From: Schwartzia sp. (in: firmicutes)
Lineage (GTDB): Bacteria; Bacillota; Negativicutes; Selenomonadales; Selenomonadaceae
Direction: 5' to 3'
Assembly (NCBI GenBank): GCA_017480545.1
Contig: JAFVAI010000002.1
Coordinates: 1 to 52,883 of the forward strand
Length of the DNA stretch: 52,883 nucleotides
Translations under genes and position numbers: made by a program
Shown: piece after piece, positions 7,945-15,810 of the stretch
How positions within the stretch are numbered: position 1 is the stretch's first letter
Layout: each line of letters starts with the position of its first letter
Notes under the pieces: generated by a model
Seen by the model: only the letters and a program-made list of their open reading frames with translations
Told to the model about the DNA's origin: nothing
Databases searched by the model: none

Positions 7945-9045
7945 ATGAAGTATTATCTTAAACGCCTTGGCCCTCAAGAGTTAGGCAGTGTAAGAAATGG
8001 AAAAACTCAACGAGGAAGGTATATCTATATTTCAAAAGCCAATCGGGTGTTGGATCTTTTCCCGCCCCTTTCAAGGACAGTCACAAACGACTCCTCGATT
8101 ATTCCGATTATTCCACTATATGAAAAACCGGCAAAAAAGGTTTACTGCAACTTCATATACCACAATGACAAGTTTAATGTTGACGGAGGGACCAGAAACG
8201 AGTATCGGATTTATAGCAACAATGCACTCGAAGAAGGGACTCTCTTATTTCAGACAAATGATATACTGATATTTCGCCCGGAGAAAGCGTCTGCTCTGCA
8301 AAAGGATATAATCCCAGAGAATATCCCTGAATATGCAGTTGCGGAACCAAAAGTATATTTCCTTTACAGATGCTTTGAAAGTAATTCTCTGCTATATAAA
8401 AGGTGCAATGAACTTATAGAAGAATCTGAAATAAGGGGAAATGGACACGCTGTCTACGAGGGCATGCTTGAAGAAGTTGAAAAAGAAATAGCGGAACTTC
8501 GAGATAAGAGCCTTGATGAAATGGATACGGTGATTGATGCCACTGTAACAGCAAAAGTTCAAACTGGTGATATGAATGCAATGGCCAGTTTGTTCAACAG
8601 GGATTCTTTCAGAGATTTTGTAATGACTGGATATAACTATAAATGCGCAATCACAGGAAACGTAATTCGGTATGGCTCTTTCATGAACCTTGAAGCCGCC
8701 CATATCTGGCCAAGATCACATAACGGGTTATATTTGCCGAGCAATGGAATAGCGCTTTGCAGAGATATGCACTGGGCTTTTGACAAAGGCATGTTTACAG
8801 TAGACGACAATTTCAGAGTAATTGTTCATCAAGAGATTGAAAGCGAGTATCTTAAACAGTATAACAATAAGCAATTGTTTATCCCTGAGAATCCTTTCTT
8901 CCGGCCTGACATAAATAATCTGCGTTACCACAGATCAAATATTTATGGATTGTTTAAAACTTCCGGATCATTAGCAAAGGCAACGGGCTATTATGGTAAT
9001 GTAACATCAGTGTCAGGCATGACGACAGAAACGCCCAAAAAGTGA
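7945..9045 (+). CDS. HNH-family restriction endonuclease (probable)
   Basis: A 366-residue protein starting 12 bases after the second methyltransferase, with AGGAGG before the ATG. The C-terminal third holds an HNH_2-like nuclease: a CAITG turn near residue 235, then LEAAHIWPRSHNG, SNGIALC and MHWAFDKGMF, giving the conserved His and Asn residues of a beta-beta-alpha-metal nuclease. The N-terminal 200 residues are not recognised and may recognise DNA. Tight linkage to two C5-methyltransferases makes it the cognate restriction enzyme by inference; the cleavage site is unknown. Confidence 0.85.
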   Translation: MKYYLKRLGPQELGSVRNGKTQRGRYIYISKANRVLDLFPPLSRTVTNDSSIIPIIPLYEKPAKKVYCNFIYHNDKFNVDGGTRNEYRIYSNNALEEGTLLFQTNDILIFRPEKASALQKDIIPENIPEYAVAEPKVYFLYRCFESNSLLYKRCNELIEESEIRGNGHAVYEGMLEEVEKEIAELRDKSLDEMDTVIDATVTAKVQTGDMNAMASLFNRDSFRDFVMTGYNYKCAITGNVIRYGSFMNLEAAHIWPRSHNGLYLPSNGIALCRDMHWAFDKGMFTVDDNFRVIVHQEIESEYLKQYNNKQLFIPENPFFRPDINNLRYHRSNIYGLFKTSGSLAKATGYYGNVTSVSGMTTETPKK

Positions 9046-9105
9046 GGCGAATTATATGAATGTTTTAAACCTCGCACAAAGGCGCAAAAATTTTTCGCAT
9101 TTCGT

Positions 9106-9150
9106 CAAAAAGCCCGGCCAATCGAAAGTTGACGTGGGCCGGGCTTTTAT
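9106..9150 (+). terminator. Rho-independent terminator of the type II R-M operon
   Basis: AAAAGCCCGGCC at about 9108-9119 pairs with GGCCGGGCTTTT at 9136-9147, with a 16-base loop and a short T run. It lies 60 bases after the HNH gene stop and closes the three-gene operon before the next DUF1848 fragment. Confidence 0.85.
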
Positions 9151-9212
9151 ACTTTATCTATATCAAATAGAAAGTTTCTCTTTTTCATTCCCGCATCGAA
9201 AGGAGCCTCTCT

Positions 9213-9302
9213 ATGATTCTCAGCGCCAGCCGCCGCACGGATGTTCCCGCCTTTTTCCCCATGGAATACGCCGCGAAACAGCCCCTGCCCAAACACCCAT
9301 AA
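9213..9302 (+). pseudogene. DUF1848 5' fragment, copy 2
   Basis: This remnant shares the leader ATCGAAAGGAGCCTCTCT and the first 16 codons with the intact gene at 15811 (one change, Ile to Val). It shares the next 60 or so bases after the break (MEYAAKQP onwards, to GCAAAAAC) with fragment 1 at 5042. A one-base difference from copy 1 shifts the frame, so this copy ends after 29 codons. It keeps an excellent ribosome site but no functional protein. Confidence 0.85.
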
Positions 9303-9316
9303 TCCCATATACGCAA

Positions 9317-9475
9317 AAACTCCCGCAAAGCCGACGCCTTGCGGGAGTTTGATTTTGCACAGCCTCCCTCTATGACGGAGGGAGTTTATATTACTCTCTG
9401 TTAAGATTTTTAAATCTTTACAGAGAGTGTCTGATGTCCCAGAGCAAAATTTTCATTTAAAATTTGGGTCTGGGA
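9317..9475. repeat. Run of four unrelated hairpins
   Basis: Four inverted repeats follow one another with almost no spacer. The first has a 12-base stem, AAACTCCCGCAA with TTGCGGGAGTTT (9317-9350). The second is CTCCCTC with GAGGGAG (9364-9384). The third is ACTCTCTGT-AAGAT with ATCTT-ACAGAGAGT (9393-9428). The fourth is TCCCAGA with TCTGGGA plus an inner AAATTTT/AAAATTT arm (9437-9475). They differ in sequence, so they are not copies of one repeat. The first could terminate transcription; the series as a whole is unexplained. Confidence 0.65.
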
Positions 9476-9486
9476 TAAGTATTAGG

Positions 9487-9559
9487 CCCTTTACTTTTTT
9501 TCATCATTTGCCTCAAAACCTTTACTTTTTCCGTTCCATGGAATAAAATAAGTAAAGGG
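9487..9559. repeat. Three-arm CCTTTACTTTT repeat, copy 2
   Basis: CCCTTTACTTTTTTT (9487) and ACCTTTACTTTTT (9518) are direct copies and AAGTAAAGGG (9550-9559) is the inverted arm, the same plan as at 5225-5300. The last arm ends next to the AAGGAG ribosome site of the Fic gene. The Fic protein has an N-terminal helix-turn-helix, so this could be its operator, though that is inference. Confidence 0.6.
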
Positions 9560-9573
9560 AAGGAGCGCACGCC

Positions 9574-10488
9574 ATGATCTCTTACGGACCTCTCAACGAA
9601 CAACTGAAAGCGGCAGGACTGACAAAAACCGCATTGGCAGCGGAACTCGGCATTTCCTCCCGCACCATCGCGAAAATCGCCAAAGGGGAAAAGCTGTCAA
9701 AGAAAACGCTGGAAAAAATCGCCGCCCGCCTCGGCTGCGGCGCAAGCAAACTTTGCCGCGAAATTTCGGACAACCCAATTTTGCAAACCCTGCGGGACGA
9801 GAAAGAAGCGGGGATTTCCGGCGGCCTCTACCATGAACTGCAAGTCCGCATGACCTACAACTCCAACCACATCGAAGGCAGCCGACTGACCGAGGCGCAA
9901 ACGCGGATGATTTTCGAGACCGAAACCATCCCTGCCGGGGACGGCGTTCTCGTGGACGACGTTTTGGAAACCGTCCACCACTTCCGAGCCATCGACTATG
10001 TGATCGACACGGCGGAAGACCCGCTGACGGAAAAAATCATCAAGCGCCTGCACTTCATCCTAAAACACGACACGAAGGACGCGCGTCTCCCGTGGTTCGC
10101 CGTTGGCGACTACAAAAAAAGGCCGAATCTCGTCGGCGGACGGGAAATGACAAAACCGGAGGATGTGCCGGTGCGAATGAAAGCGCTGCTCGAAATCTAC
10201 AACGCACGCGAATCCGTCACGCTCCAAGACATTATAGAATTACACGCGAAGTTCGAGCATATTCACCCGTTCCAAGACGGAAATGGCCGGGTGGGGCGTC
10301 TCATCGCGCTGAAAGAATGTTTGCGGCATAAGATTGTCCCCTTCCTTATCGAGGACGCGAAGAAACACTTCTATTATCAAGGGCTGGCCGAATGGCCGAA
10401 AGAAAAAGAGCGCCTGACCGACGTTTGCCTCGACGGACAGGATACGGTTAAACGATTGTTGGATATGTTAGAGATAGAACATAGGTGA
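9574..10488 (+). CDS. Fic-domain protein with N-terminal HTH
   Basis: A 304-residue Fic protein; most Fic enzymes transfer AMP from ATP to hydroxyl groups of target proteins. The complete active-site motif HPFQDGNGRVGR starts at His231. SNHIEG at 97-102 fits the inhibitory helix motif (S/T)xxxE(G/N) on the N-terminal side, so the enzyme should be self-inhibited. Residues 10-60 form an XRE-like helix-turn-helix (TKTALAAELGISSRTIAKIA), which suggests DNA binding and autoregulation. The ATG follows AAGGAG. Base composition is GC-rich, unlike the AT-rich KAP gene after it. Fic proteins are often found inside type I restriction loci, as here. Confidence 0.9.
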   Translation: MISYGPLNEQLKAAGLTKTALAAELGISSRTIAKIAKGEKLSKKTLEKIAARLGCGASKLCREISDNPILQTLRDEKEAGISGGLYHELQVRMTYNSNHIEGSRLTEAQTRMIFETETIPAGDGVLVDDVLETVHHFRAIDYVIDTAEDPLTEKIIKRLHFILKHDTKDARLPWFAVGDYKKRPNLVGGREMTKPEDVPVRMKALLEIYNARESVTLQDIIELHAKFEHIHPFQDGNGRVGRLIALKECLRHKIVPFLIEDAKKHFYYQGLAEWPKEKERLTDVCLDGQDTVKRLLDMLEIEHR

Positions 10489-10549
10489 ACAAGGAGTATT
10501 TTCGTTAATCATCGTTTATGGTATGATATCCAAAGAGGGAGATGGCATC

Positions 10550-11923
10550 ATGAAATCCTTGGAGTTGGAACCTACAAAAGAAAATATTATAGAAACATTA
10601 AAAAATAACATACTGGATAGAAATAAAGACGTTTGGTATTTGGCACGGCTTTGTGATGCACAAGAAGGCAAATGCTCTATCGCGTTAAACGCAAAATGGG
10701 GAAGTGGGAAAACATTCTTTGTCAAGCAAACAAAACTGCTTATAGAAGCAATGAATTCTTCATTTAACACACTTTCTGACAAAGAACAGAGGTTAATAAA
10801 GGAAGCTTTTTCATCATATCTTCAACGAAAGAAAGAAACAACAAAATTTCTGCCACAAGTTTGTGTATATTATGATGCATGGAATAATGACAATGACAAC
10901 GACCCGATCTTGTCATTGATATTTGAAATTGTACGAAGCTCTACTGTTGATTATGATTTCAAAGGGGACACAAGTTGCATAAACATACTATCCAATTTAG
11001 TAGATGTTGTTACGGGCAGGAATGTAAAAGCCTTTTTTCAATCATTACAAGGCACAGATCCTTTAATGAAACTAAAAGAGCAAAAAGAAATTCACATCAT
11101 GGTTGAAGAATTTCTAAATGATCTTTTATTGGATCGTGGAACCCGACTTGTAATTTTCATTGATGAATTGGATAGATGCAAGCCAAGTTATGCAGTACAG
11201 CTTTTAGAACGTATAAAGCATTATTTCACTAATGACAAAATTACATTTGTGTTTTCAGTAAATCTTGAAGAATTGCAGCATACAATTCGTCATCATTATG
11301 GTGAAGGATTTGATGCGTGTAGATATTTGGACAGATTTTTTGATTATCGCGTCTCACTTCCTCCGACCGATATGACTCAATATTATCAGGAGATAGGCCT
11401 TCGACATACTTCTCATTTGTATGAAGCAACTTGTAAAACAGTTATGGATTATTATTCCTTTGGATTGCGTGAAATGAATAAATATTATCGCATGACAAGA
11501 GTGGCCGCAGCAAAACCAGCCCATAATAAACAAATTTTACGGTTTGCGGATGAAGAAGGGCTACAACTTTTATTCTGCGTTATCGTTCCTATTATGCTTG
11601 GGGTGCAAATGGCAGATATCCACTTATATGATGCCTTTATAAACGGCAAAGATTCTACTCCCTTACTTGAAATATTAAAAGCTAACAAATATCTATCCGA
11701 AAAATTTAGGGATTACTTGTTTACTCAATCGGAATTAGTTGATAACCGAAATCTTACAACTTTGGAACATAAACTACAAAAGATGTATGAAGCTATTTTT
11801 TTAGAATCTGCAAGAAGTGATGGTAACCATGCCATTATTGGAAAACTATCTTTTACGCGACAAACCAAGGAGAAATTGATGCGCGCAGTCAGTATGTTAT
11901 CTCAATATGCAAGTTACGAATAA
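10550..11923 (+). CDS. KAP family P-loop NTPase
   Basis: A 457-residue protein with a KAP-type P-loop: Walker A AKWGSGKTFF (residues 48-57) and Walker B LVIFIDELDRCKPSYAV (near 200). KAP NTPases include the phage-exclusion protein PifA and are frequent in defence islands. The start chosen is the ATG after GAGGGAG; an in-frame ATG nine codons earlier is possible. The usual transmembrane insertion between the Walker motifs is not obvious here, so the protein is probably cytoplasmic. The gene is AT-rich, starts 61 bases after fic and ends 52 bases before the methyltransferase gene. Role in defence is inferred from family and context. Confidence 0.82.
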   Translation: MKSLELEPTKENIIETLKNNILDRNKDVWYLARLCDAQEGKCSIALNAKWGSGKTFFVKQTKLLIEAMNSSFNTLSDKEQRLIKEAFSSYLQRKKETTKFLPQVCVYYDAWNNDNDNDPILSLIFEIVRSSTVDYDFKGDTSCINILSNLVDVVTGRNVKAFFQSLQGTDPLMKLKEQKEIHIMVEEFLNDLLLDRGTRLVIFIDELDRCKPSYAVQLLERIKHYFTNDKITFVFSVNLEELQHTIRHHYGEGFDACRYLDRFFDYRVSLPPTDMTQYYQEIGLRHTSHLYEATCKTVMDYYSFGLREMNKYYRMTRVAAAKPAHNKQILRFADEEGLQLLFCVIVPIMLGVQMADIHLYDAFINGKDSTPLLEILKANKYLSEKFRDYLFTQSELVDNRNLTTLEHKLQKMYEAIFLESARSDGNHAIIGKLSFTRQTKEKLMRAVSMLSQYASYE

Positions 11924-11975
11924 TAATCAAATATAGCCAAGAAAAACAAGTCCGATCATAAAAGGAGATTCAACG

Positions 11976-14363
11976 ATGTCAAAGATTGAATATCAAGAAA
12001 AAGACGGAAAAGTATTTTGTCCATTACAAAACAAATGGCTTATTGCAAAACCGGAAGAAAGAGTCAGGCAGCACTATGTCTGTATTCTTGTCAACGAATA
12101 CGGCTACACATTGGAACAGATGGCGCAGGAGTTTAAGGTCAATAATTCCCATCGTGGACAAGGGAAGGCCCGTGCAGATATTGTGTTATGGAAAAGCAAA
12201 AAGGACAAAGATGACAAAAAAGCGGCGTTTATTGTCGTCGAATGCAAGGCGGAGAATGTAAAAATACGAGTAGAGGACTATTACCAAGGTTTTAACTATG
12301 CAACGTGGGCTCACGCAGATTTTTTTGTGACCACGAATGAAAAGGAAACAAAATATTTTAACGTCGACCCAACTCACCTTCCACAAAAGCTCGAAGAAGT
12401 AGTTGCCATTCCTACGGCACAGGACGTTGACAATGCTAAAAAAATTGAGCAACTAAAAAATCAGACAAAGACCTTTACACGCGAGGAGTTCACAAAAATT
12501 TTGCAGGCTTGCCACAATATCATTCGCAATAATGATAAGCTGTCCCCGGAAGCGGCTTTTGATGAAATCAGCAAGCTGCTGTTCATGAAAATCCGATATG
12601 AACGCCAGCAGCGAGGAATGAAAGTATTTACAAAAGCGGAATATTTATCCCAAACGGAAAATTATGAAAAGAATCTGCGTCCCGGTTTGAAAGCGAAAGG
12701 CATAGACCAACCATATATGCAGCATTTGTTTGACACAACAAAAGCAGAATTTCGGGACGACCATCTTTTCGAGGCTAATGATGAAATCAAAATAAGAGAT
12801 AATAGCTTCGTTCAGATTTTGGAGAAGCTGGAAAACTTCAATCTTTCCGATACGCAAGACGACGTAAAGGGTATCGCCTTCGAGCAATTCTTGGGGACTA
12901 CATTTCGCGGTGAATTGGGGCAATTCTTTACGCCGCGCACGATTGTGGACTTTATGACGGAAATCCTTGACCCGCAGGAGGGGGAGGTTATTTGCGATCC
13001 CACGTGCGGTTCTGGGGGCTTTCTTATCAAGGCGTTTGAGTATGTTCGGGAAAAGATTGAAACCGACGTGCGCGAGCAAAAGGAAAAACTTCGGAAAGAA
13101 TTGGAGGGCAAGGACTTTGACAGGCTGTCCGAAAAGGAACAAATACGTATCAGCGAGCGCATAGCTGAAATGCAAGCCGCCTTGAATACGGAACTGGACG
13201 CAAGTGTCGAAGGAAGCCGCATACAGCAACTTTCGAGAAACTGCATTTATGGCACGGATGCCAATCCCCGCATGGCTCGGACTTCCAAAATGAATATGAT
13301 CATGCACGGCGACGGGCATGGCGGCGTCCATCATCACGACGGACTTTTGAATGTGAACGGGATTTTTGAGGAGCGCTTCGACGTCATCCTTACCAATCCC
13401 CCGTTTGGGCAGAATGTGGACAGAAATCAAAAAATCTCTGAAGCAGACCGTTTCACGGATGAGGCACTGAAGAAAAAATACAGAAAGCAATACGGAAAAG
13501 CCTATGATGAAGCGCTGAAACAAGTGGACGAGCATATCGGCGAATCCCTGTTGTCTCTTTACGACTTGGGAAGCACAAGCACACTCACGGAAGTGCTTTT
13601 TATGGAGCGGTGCCTGCGGCTTCTTAAAAAAGGCGGACGCATGGGAATGGTTCTTCCGGAGGGAGTTCTCAACAACAAACAGCTTGCTTCGGTGAGAGAG
13701 TATTTCGAGGGCAAGGCGAAGCTACTCCTTATTTGCTCCATACCGCAGGATGTATTTATTGCGGCAGGGGCGACAGTAAAGCCCAGCCTCGTTTTCATGC
13801 GCAGATTCACGGATGAGGAAGAAAAGGAATACAAAAAATGCAAATCCGAGGCGATTGCCGAAGTAACTGCAAGCCATCAAACGGAAATTGACACTTTGGA
13901 ATCTGCTATTGAAAATTGTGATAACGAGGCAGACGCCTTGAAAGACGAGCTTCGGGATGCGCGGGATAGATTTCGGAAAGCCAAGAAGAACAAAGAAGGA
14001 ACTTCCACATTGGAAGCGGAAATAGCAACACTTATACAGTCGCAGAAAAGCAACAAGGCCGCCAAGAAGGAGTCAGAGAAATCTTTGGCAGAGCTTTATA
14101 AGCGTATTGAAATGGAGGCAAAGCCTGTCCTAAAGAAAAAAATTGATTACAACATCCCGATTGCGATGGTCGAGGACGCGGGAATTACAACTACTGGCGC
14201 GGTATCAGAAGGAAACCAGTTGCCCATGTTATCGCATGAGTACGGTGCATATAGACAGCACAATAAATTATGGTCATCTGTTACGAAGCATTATTCATAC
14301 GCTTTCAATGAAGGCAATGGATATTTCAGCTATGTTGACGGGATAAAGGCGCGAATATTATGA
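11976..14363 (+). CDS. Type I-like N6-adenine methyltransferase fused to an N-terminal nuclease domain
   Basis: A 795-residue protein. Residues 20-125 look like the HsdR N-terminal nuclease domain: ADIVLW with Asp68, then FIVVECKAE with Glu89 and Lys91 (a D...ExK arrangement), and YYQGFNYA. Residues 170-620 are an HsdM-type methyltransferase with DPTCGSGGF (from Asp341) for S-adenosylmethionine and NPPFG (from Asn474) as the catalytic motif. Residues 620-710 are a long charged coiled coil, followed by a short C-terminal domain. No separate hsdR gene is present, so restriction probably resides in the fused nuclease, as in BcgI-like enzymes where one chain cuts and methylates. AAAGGAGAT precedes the ATG. 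Confidence 0.87.
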   Translation: MSKIEYQEKDGKVFCPLQNKWLIAKPEERVRQHYVCILVNEYGYTLEQMAQEFKVNNSHRGQGKARADIVLWKSKKDKDDKKAAFIVVECKAENVKIRVEDYYQGFNYATWAHADFFVTTNEKETKYFNVDPTHLPQKLEEVVAIPTAQDVDNAKKIEQLKNQTKTFTREEFTKILQACHNIIRNNDKLSPEAAFDEISKLLFMKIRYERQQRGMKVFTKAEYLSQTENYEKNLRPGLKAKGIDQPYMQHLFDTTKAEFRDDHLFEANDEIKIRDNSFVQILEKLENFNLSDTQDDVKGIAFEQFLGTTFRGELGQFFTPRTIVDFMTEILDPQEGEVICDPTCGSGGFLIKAFEYVREKIETDVREQKEKLRKELEGKDFDRLSEKEQIRISERIAEMQAALNTELDASVEGSRIQQLSRNCIYGTDANPRMARTSKMNMIMHGDGHGGVHHHDGLLNVNGIFEERFDVILTNPPFGQNVDRNQKISEADRFTDEALKKKYRKQYGKAYDEALKQVDEHIGESLLSLYDLGSTSTLTEVLFMERCLRLLKKGGRMGMVLPEGVLNNKQLASVREYFEGKAKLLLICSIPQDVFIAAGATVKPSLVFMRRFTDEEEKEYKKCKSEAIAEVTASHQTEIDTLESAIENCDNEADALKDELRDARDRFRKAKKNKEGTSTLEAEIATLIQSQKSNKAAKKESEKSLAELYKRIEMEAKPVLKKKIDYNIPIAMVEDAGITTTGAVSEGNQLPMLSHEYGAYRQHNKLWSSVTKHYSYAFNEGNGYFSYVDGIKARIL

Positions 14364-15715
14364 TTTTTACAGCTAAGAAATTCTCAGTGTTTACAAATTG
14401 GAGCATAGAAACTCTCCTGTTTGCAAAAGAACTTCAGAGCAAATTTAATTTATGGAAACTTGGATTGATTATTAAACCAAGGACTGAACGAATAAAACCA
14501 GCAGATATACCAACTAATAGAAATATTGTATCGAAAATACGCTTTTCGGACGGAAAGCTCTTTTATAAAGATCGTCTCATACGGAATGATATGTATAAAG
14601 CGTATAAAGGCGATTTACTTGTCTCAAATATAAACTTTGAAAAAGGAGCTTCTTCCATCAATGAATTGGAGGAAATCTATTCTTCAACGGACTATACACC
14701 CTATATAATCAATAAAACAAAAATTATTCCCGATTACTTAGTGAAGGTTCTGCGTTGCCCAAACTTTATGGAATATGTTGCTTCTGTAAAGCCCAAAGGA
14801 ATGAAAACACGCGCAAGGTATGATTTTATTCAAAACTTTGAGATCCCTGTTCCACCACTTTCCAAACAAAAAGAATTGCTTGACGCTTATGCCGCCACGC
14901 TTGCGGAGGCAGACAAGAATATTGCGGCTGGCGACAGTTTCAGCGAAGGATTACTTCTTGATATTCAATCCGAAGTTTCCGAGTTAAAACCACTGAAACA
15001 GGCCGTTTGCAATTCCTCGTCCATTTTGCAGTTTACGCCTTTCGCAACACTCGACCGTTGGGAAGTCGGCTCAATCCTCAAGAGTGGCCGCATGGATAGC
15101 GTTTACAACAGTTTCAAGTACAAAGATTATTGTATCAGTGAACTTCAAGAAGACTCTCTTTTTGGGCTTTCCGTCAAAGCGTCACCAACGCAAAAAGACG
15201 GGATGATTCCAATTCTTCGTATGTCCAATGTTGTAAACGGAGAGATTAATTGCTCCGAATTAAAGTATCTTCCTCATAAGTGTGCGGTAACAGACAAAGA
15301 ACCGAATAAGTGGCTGTTACGAGAAGGCGATTTTTTAGTCACGCGAACAAATGGAAGCAAAGATTTAGTGGGAAAAGCCGCCGTATTTCATTCAGACGAA
15401 ATTTATACATATGCGTCCTATTTAATCCGATACCGCTTCAAAGATATAGTTTTGCCTGAATATGTAAATATCCTATTTATGACTCCACTTGTGAGGGAGC
15501 AAGTAGCAGTAATGCGTAGGCAGGGAGGCGGACAATACAATCTAAACAGCGACGAAATCGGCGCAATCAGGGTTCCCGTGCCGCCACTCTCAAAACAAAG
15601 CGCTATCGTAAAAAAATATTACTCCGTTAAAGACGGTGCAAAAGCGTATTATGAAAAAGCGCAATCGTTAAGAGAAAAAGCTGTCGTAGATTTTGAGGCA
15701 GCCATCTTTGCGTAG
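14360..15715 (+). CDS. hsdS: Type I-like specificity subunit (HsdS)
   Basis: A 451-residue specificity subunit overlapping the methyltransferase stop by four bases (ATGA), so the two are translationally coupled. It has two target-recognition halves, each closed by a conserved helix that begins with the same words (VPPLSKQKELLDAY near residue 170 and VPPLSKQSAIVKKY near 410). This is the normal two-half layout that reads a bipartite DNA site. No inverted repeats suggesting shuffling of the halves were noticed. Composition is AT-rich like the rest of the cassette. Confidence 0.9.
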   Translation: MIFTAKKFSVFTNWSIETLLFAKELQSKFNLWKLGLIIKPRTERIKPADIPTNRNIVSKIRFSDGKLFYKDRLIRNDMYKAYKGDLLVSNINFEKGASSINELEEIYSSTDYTPYIINKTKIIPDYLVKVLRCPNFMEYVASVKPKGMKTRARYDFIQNFEIPVPPLSKQKELLDAYAATLAEADKNIAAGDSFSEGLLLDIQSEVSELKPLKQAVCNSSSILQFTPFATLDRWEVGSILKSGRMDSVYNSFKYKDYCISELQEDSLFGLSVKASPTQKDGMIPILRMSNVVNGEINCSELKYLPHKCAVTDKEPNKWLLREGDFLVTRTNGSKDLVGKAAVFHSDEIYTYASYLIRYRFKDIVLPEYVNILFMTPLVREQVAVMRRQGGGQYNLNSDEIGAIRVPVPPLSKQSAIVKKYYSVKDGAKAYYEKAQSLREKAVVDFEAAIFA

Positions 15716-15721
15716 TGAAGC

Positions 15722-15749
15722 TTGACGAAAATATGCAACGTCATATAAA
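15722..15749 (+). promoter_or_regulatory. Probable promoter of the intact DUF1848 gene
   Basis: TTGACG (15722) and TATAAA (15744) are 16 bases apart. The promoter starts six bases after the hsdS stop and would drive the DUF1848 gene at 15811; a small CCGCCGTATAAGCGG hairpin lies between. This upstream region is not shared with the two DUF1848 fragments. Confidence 0.5.
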
Positions 15750-15810
15750 ATATGGCAATGTTATCCGCCGTATAAGCGGCTTGGCTATCTCTATCGAAAG
15801 GAGCCTCTCT

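Noticed and set aside
9056..9352. 98-codon frame after the HNH gene
   Set aside because: It runs through the terminator hairpin and the DUF1848 fragment in another frame; no ribosome site or homology.
5160..9475. Hairpins considered as integron attC sites bounding cassettes
   Set aside because: The expected GTTRRRY/RYYYAAC core sites are not seen and no integrase is present.
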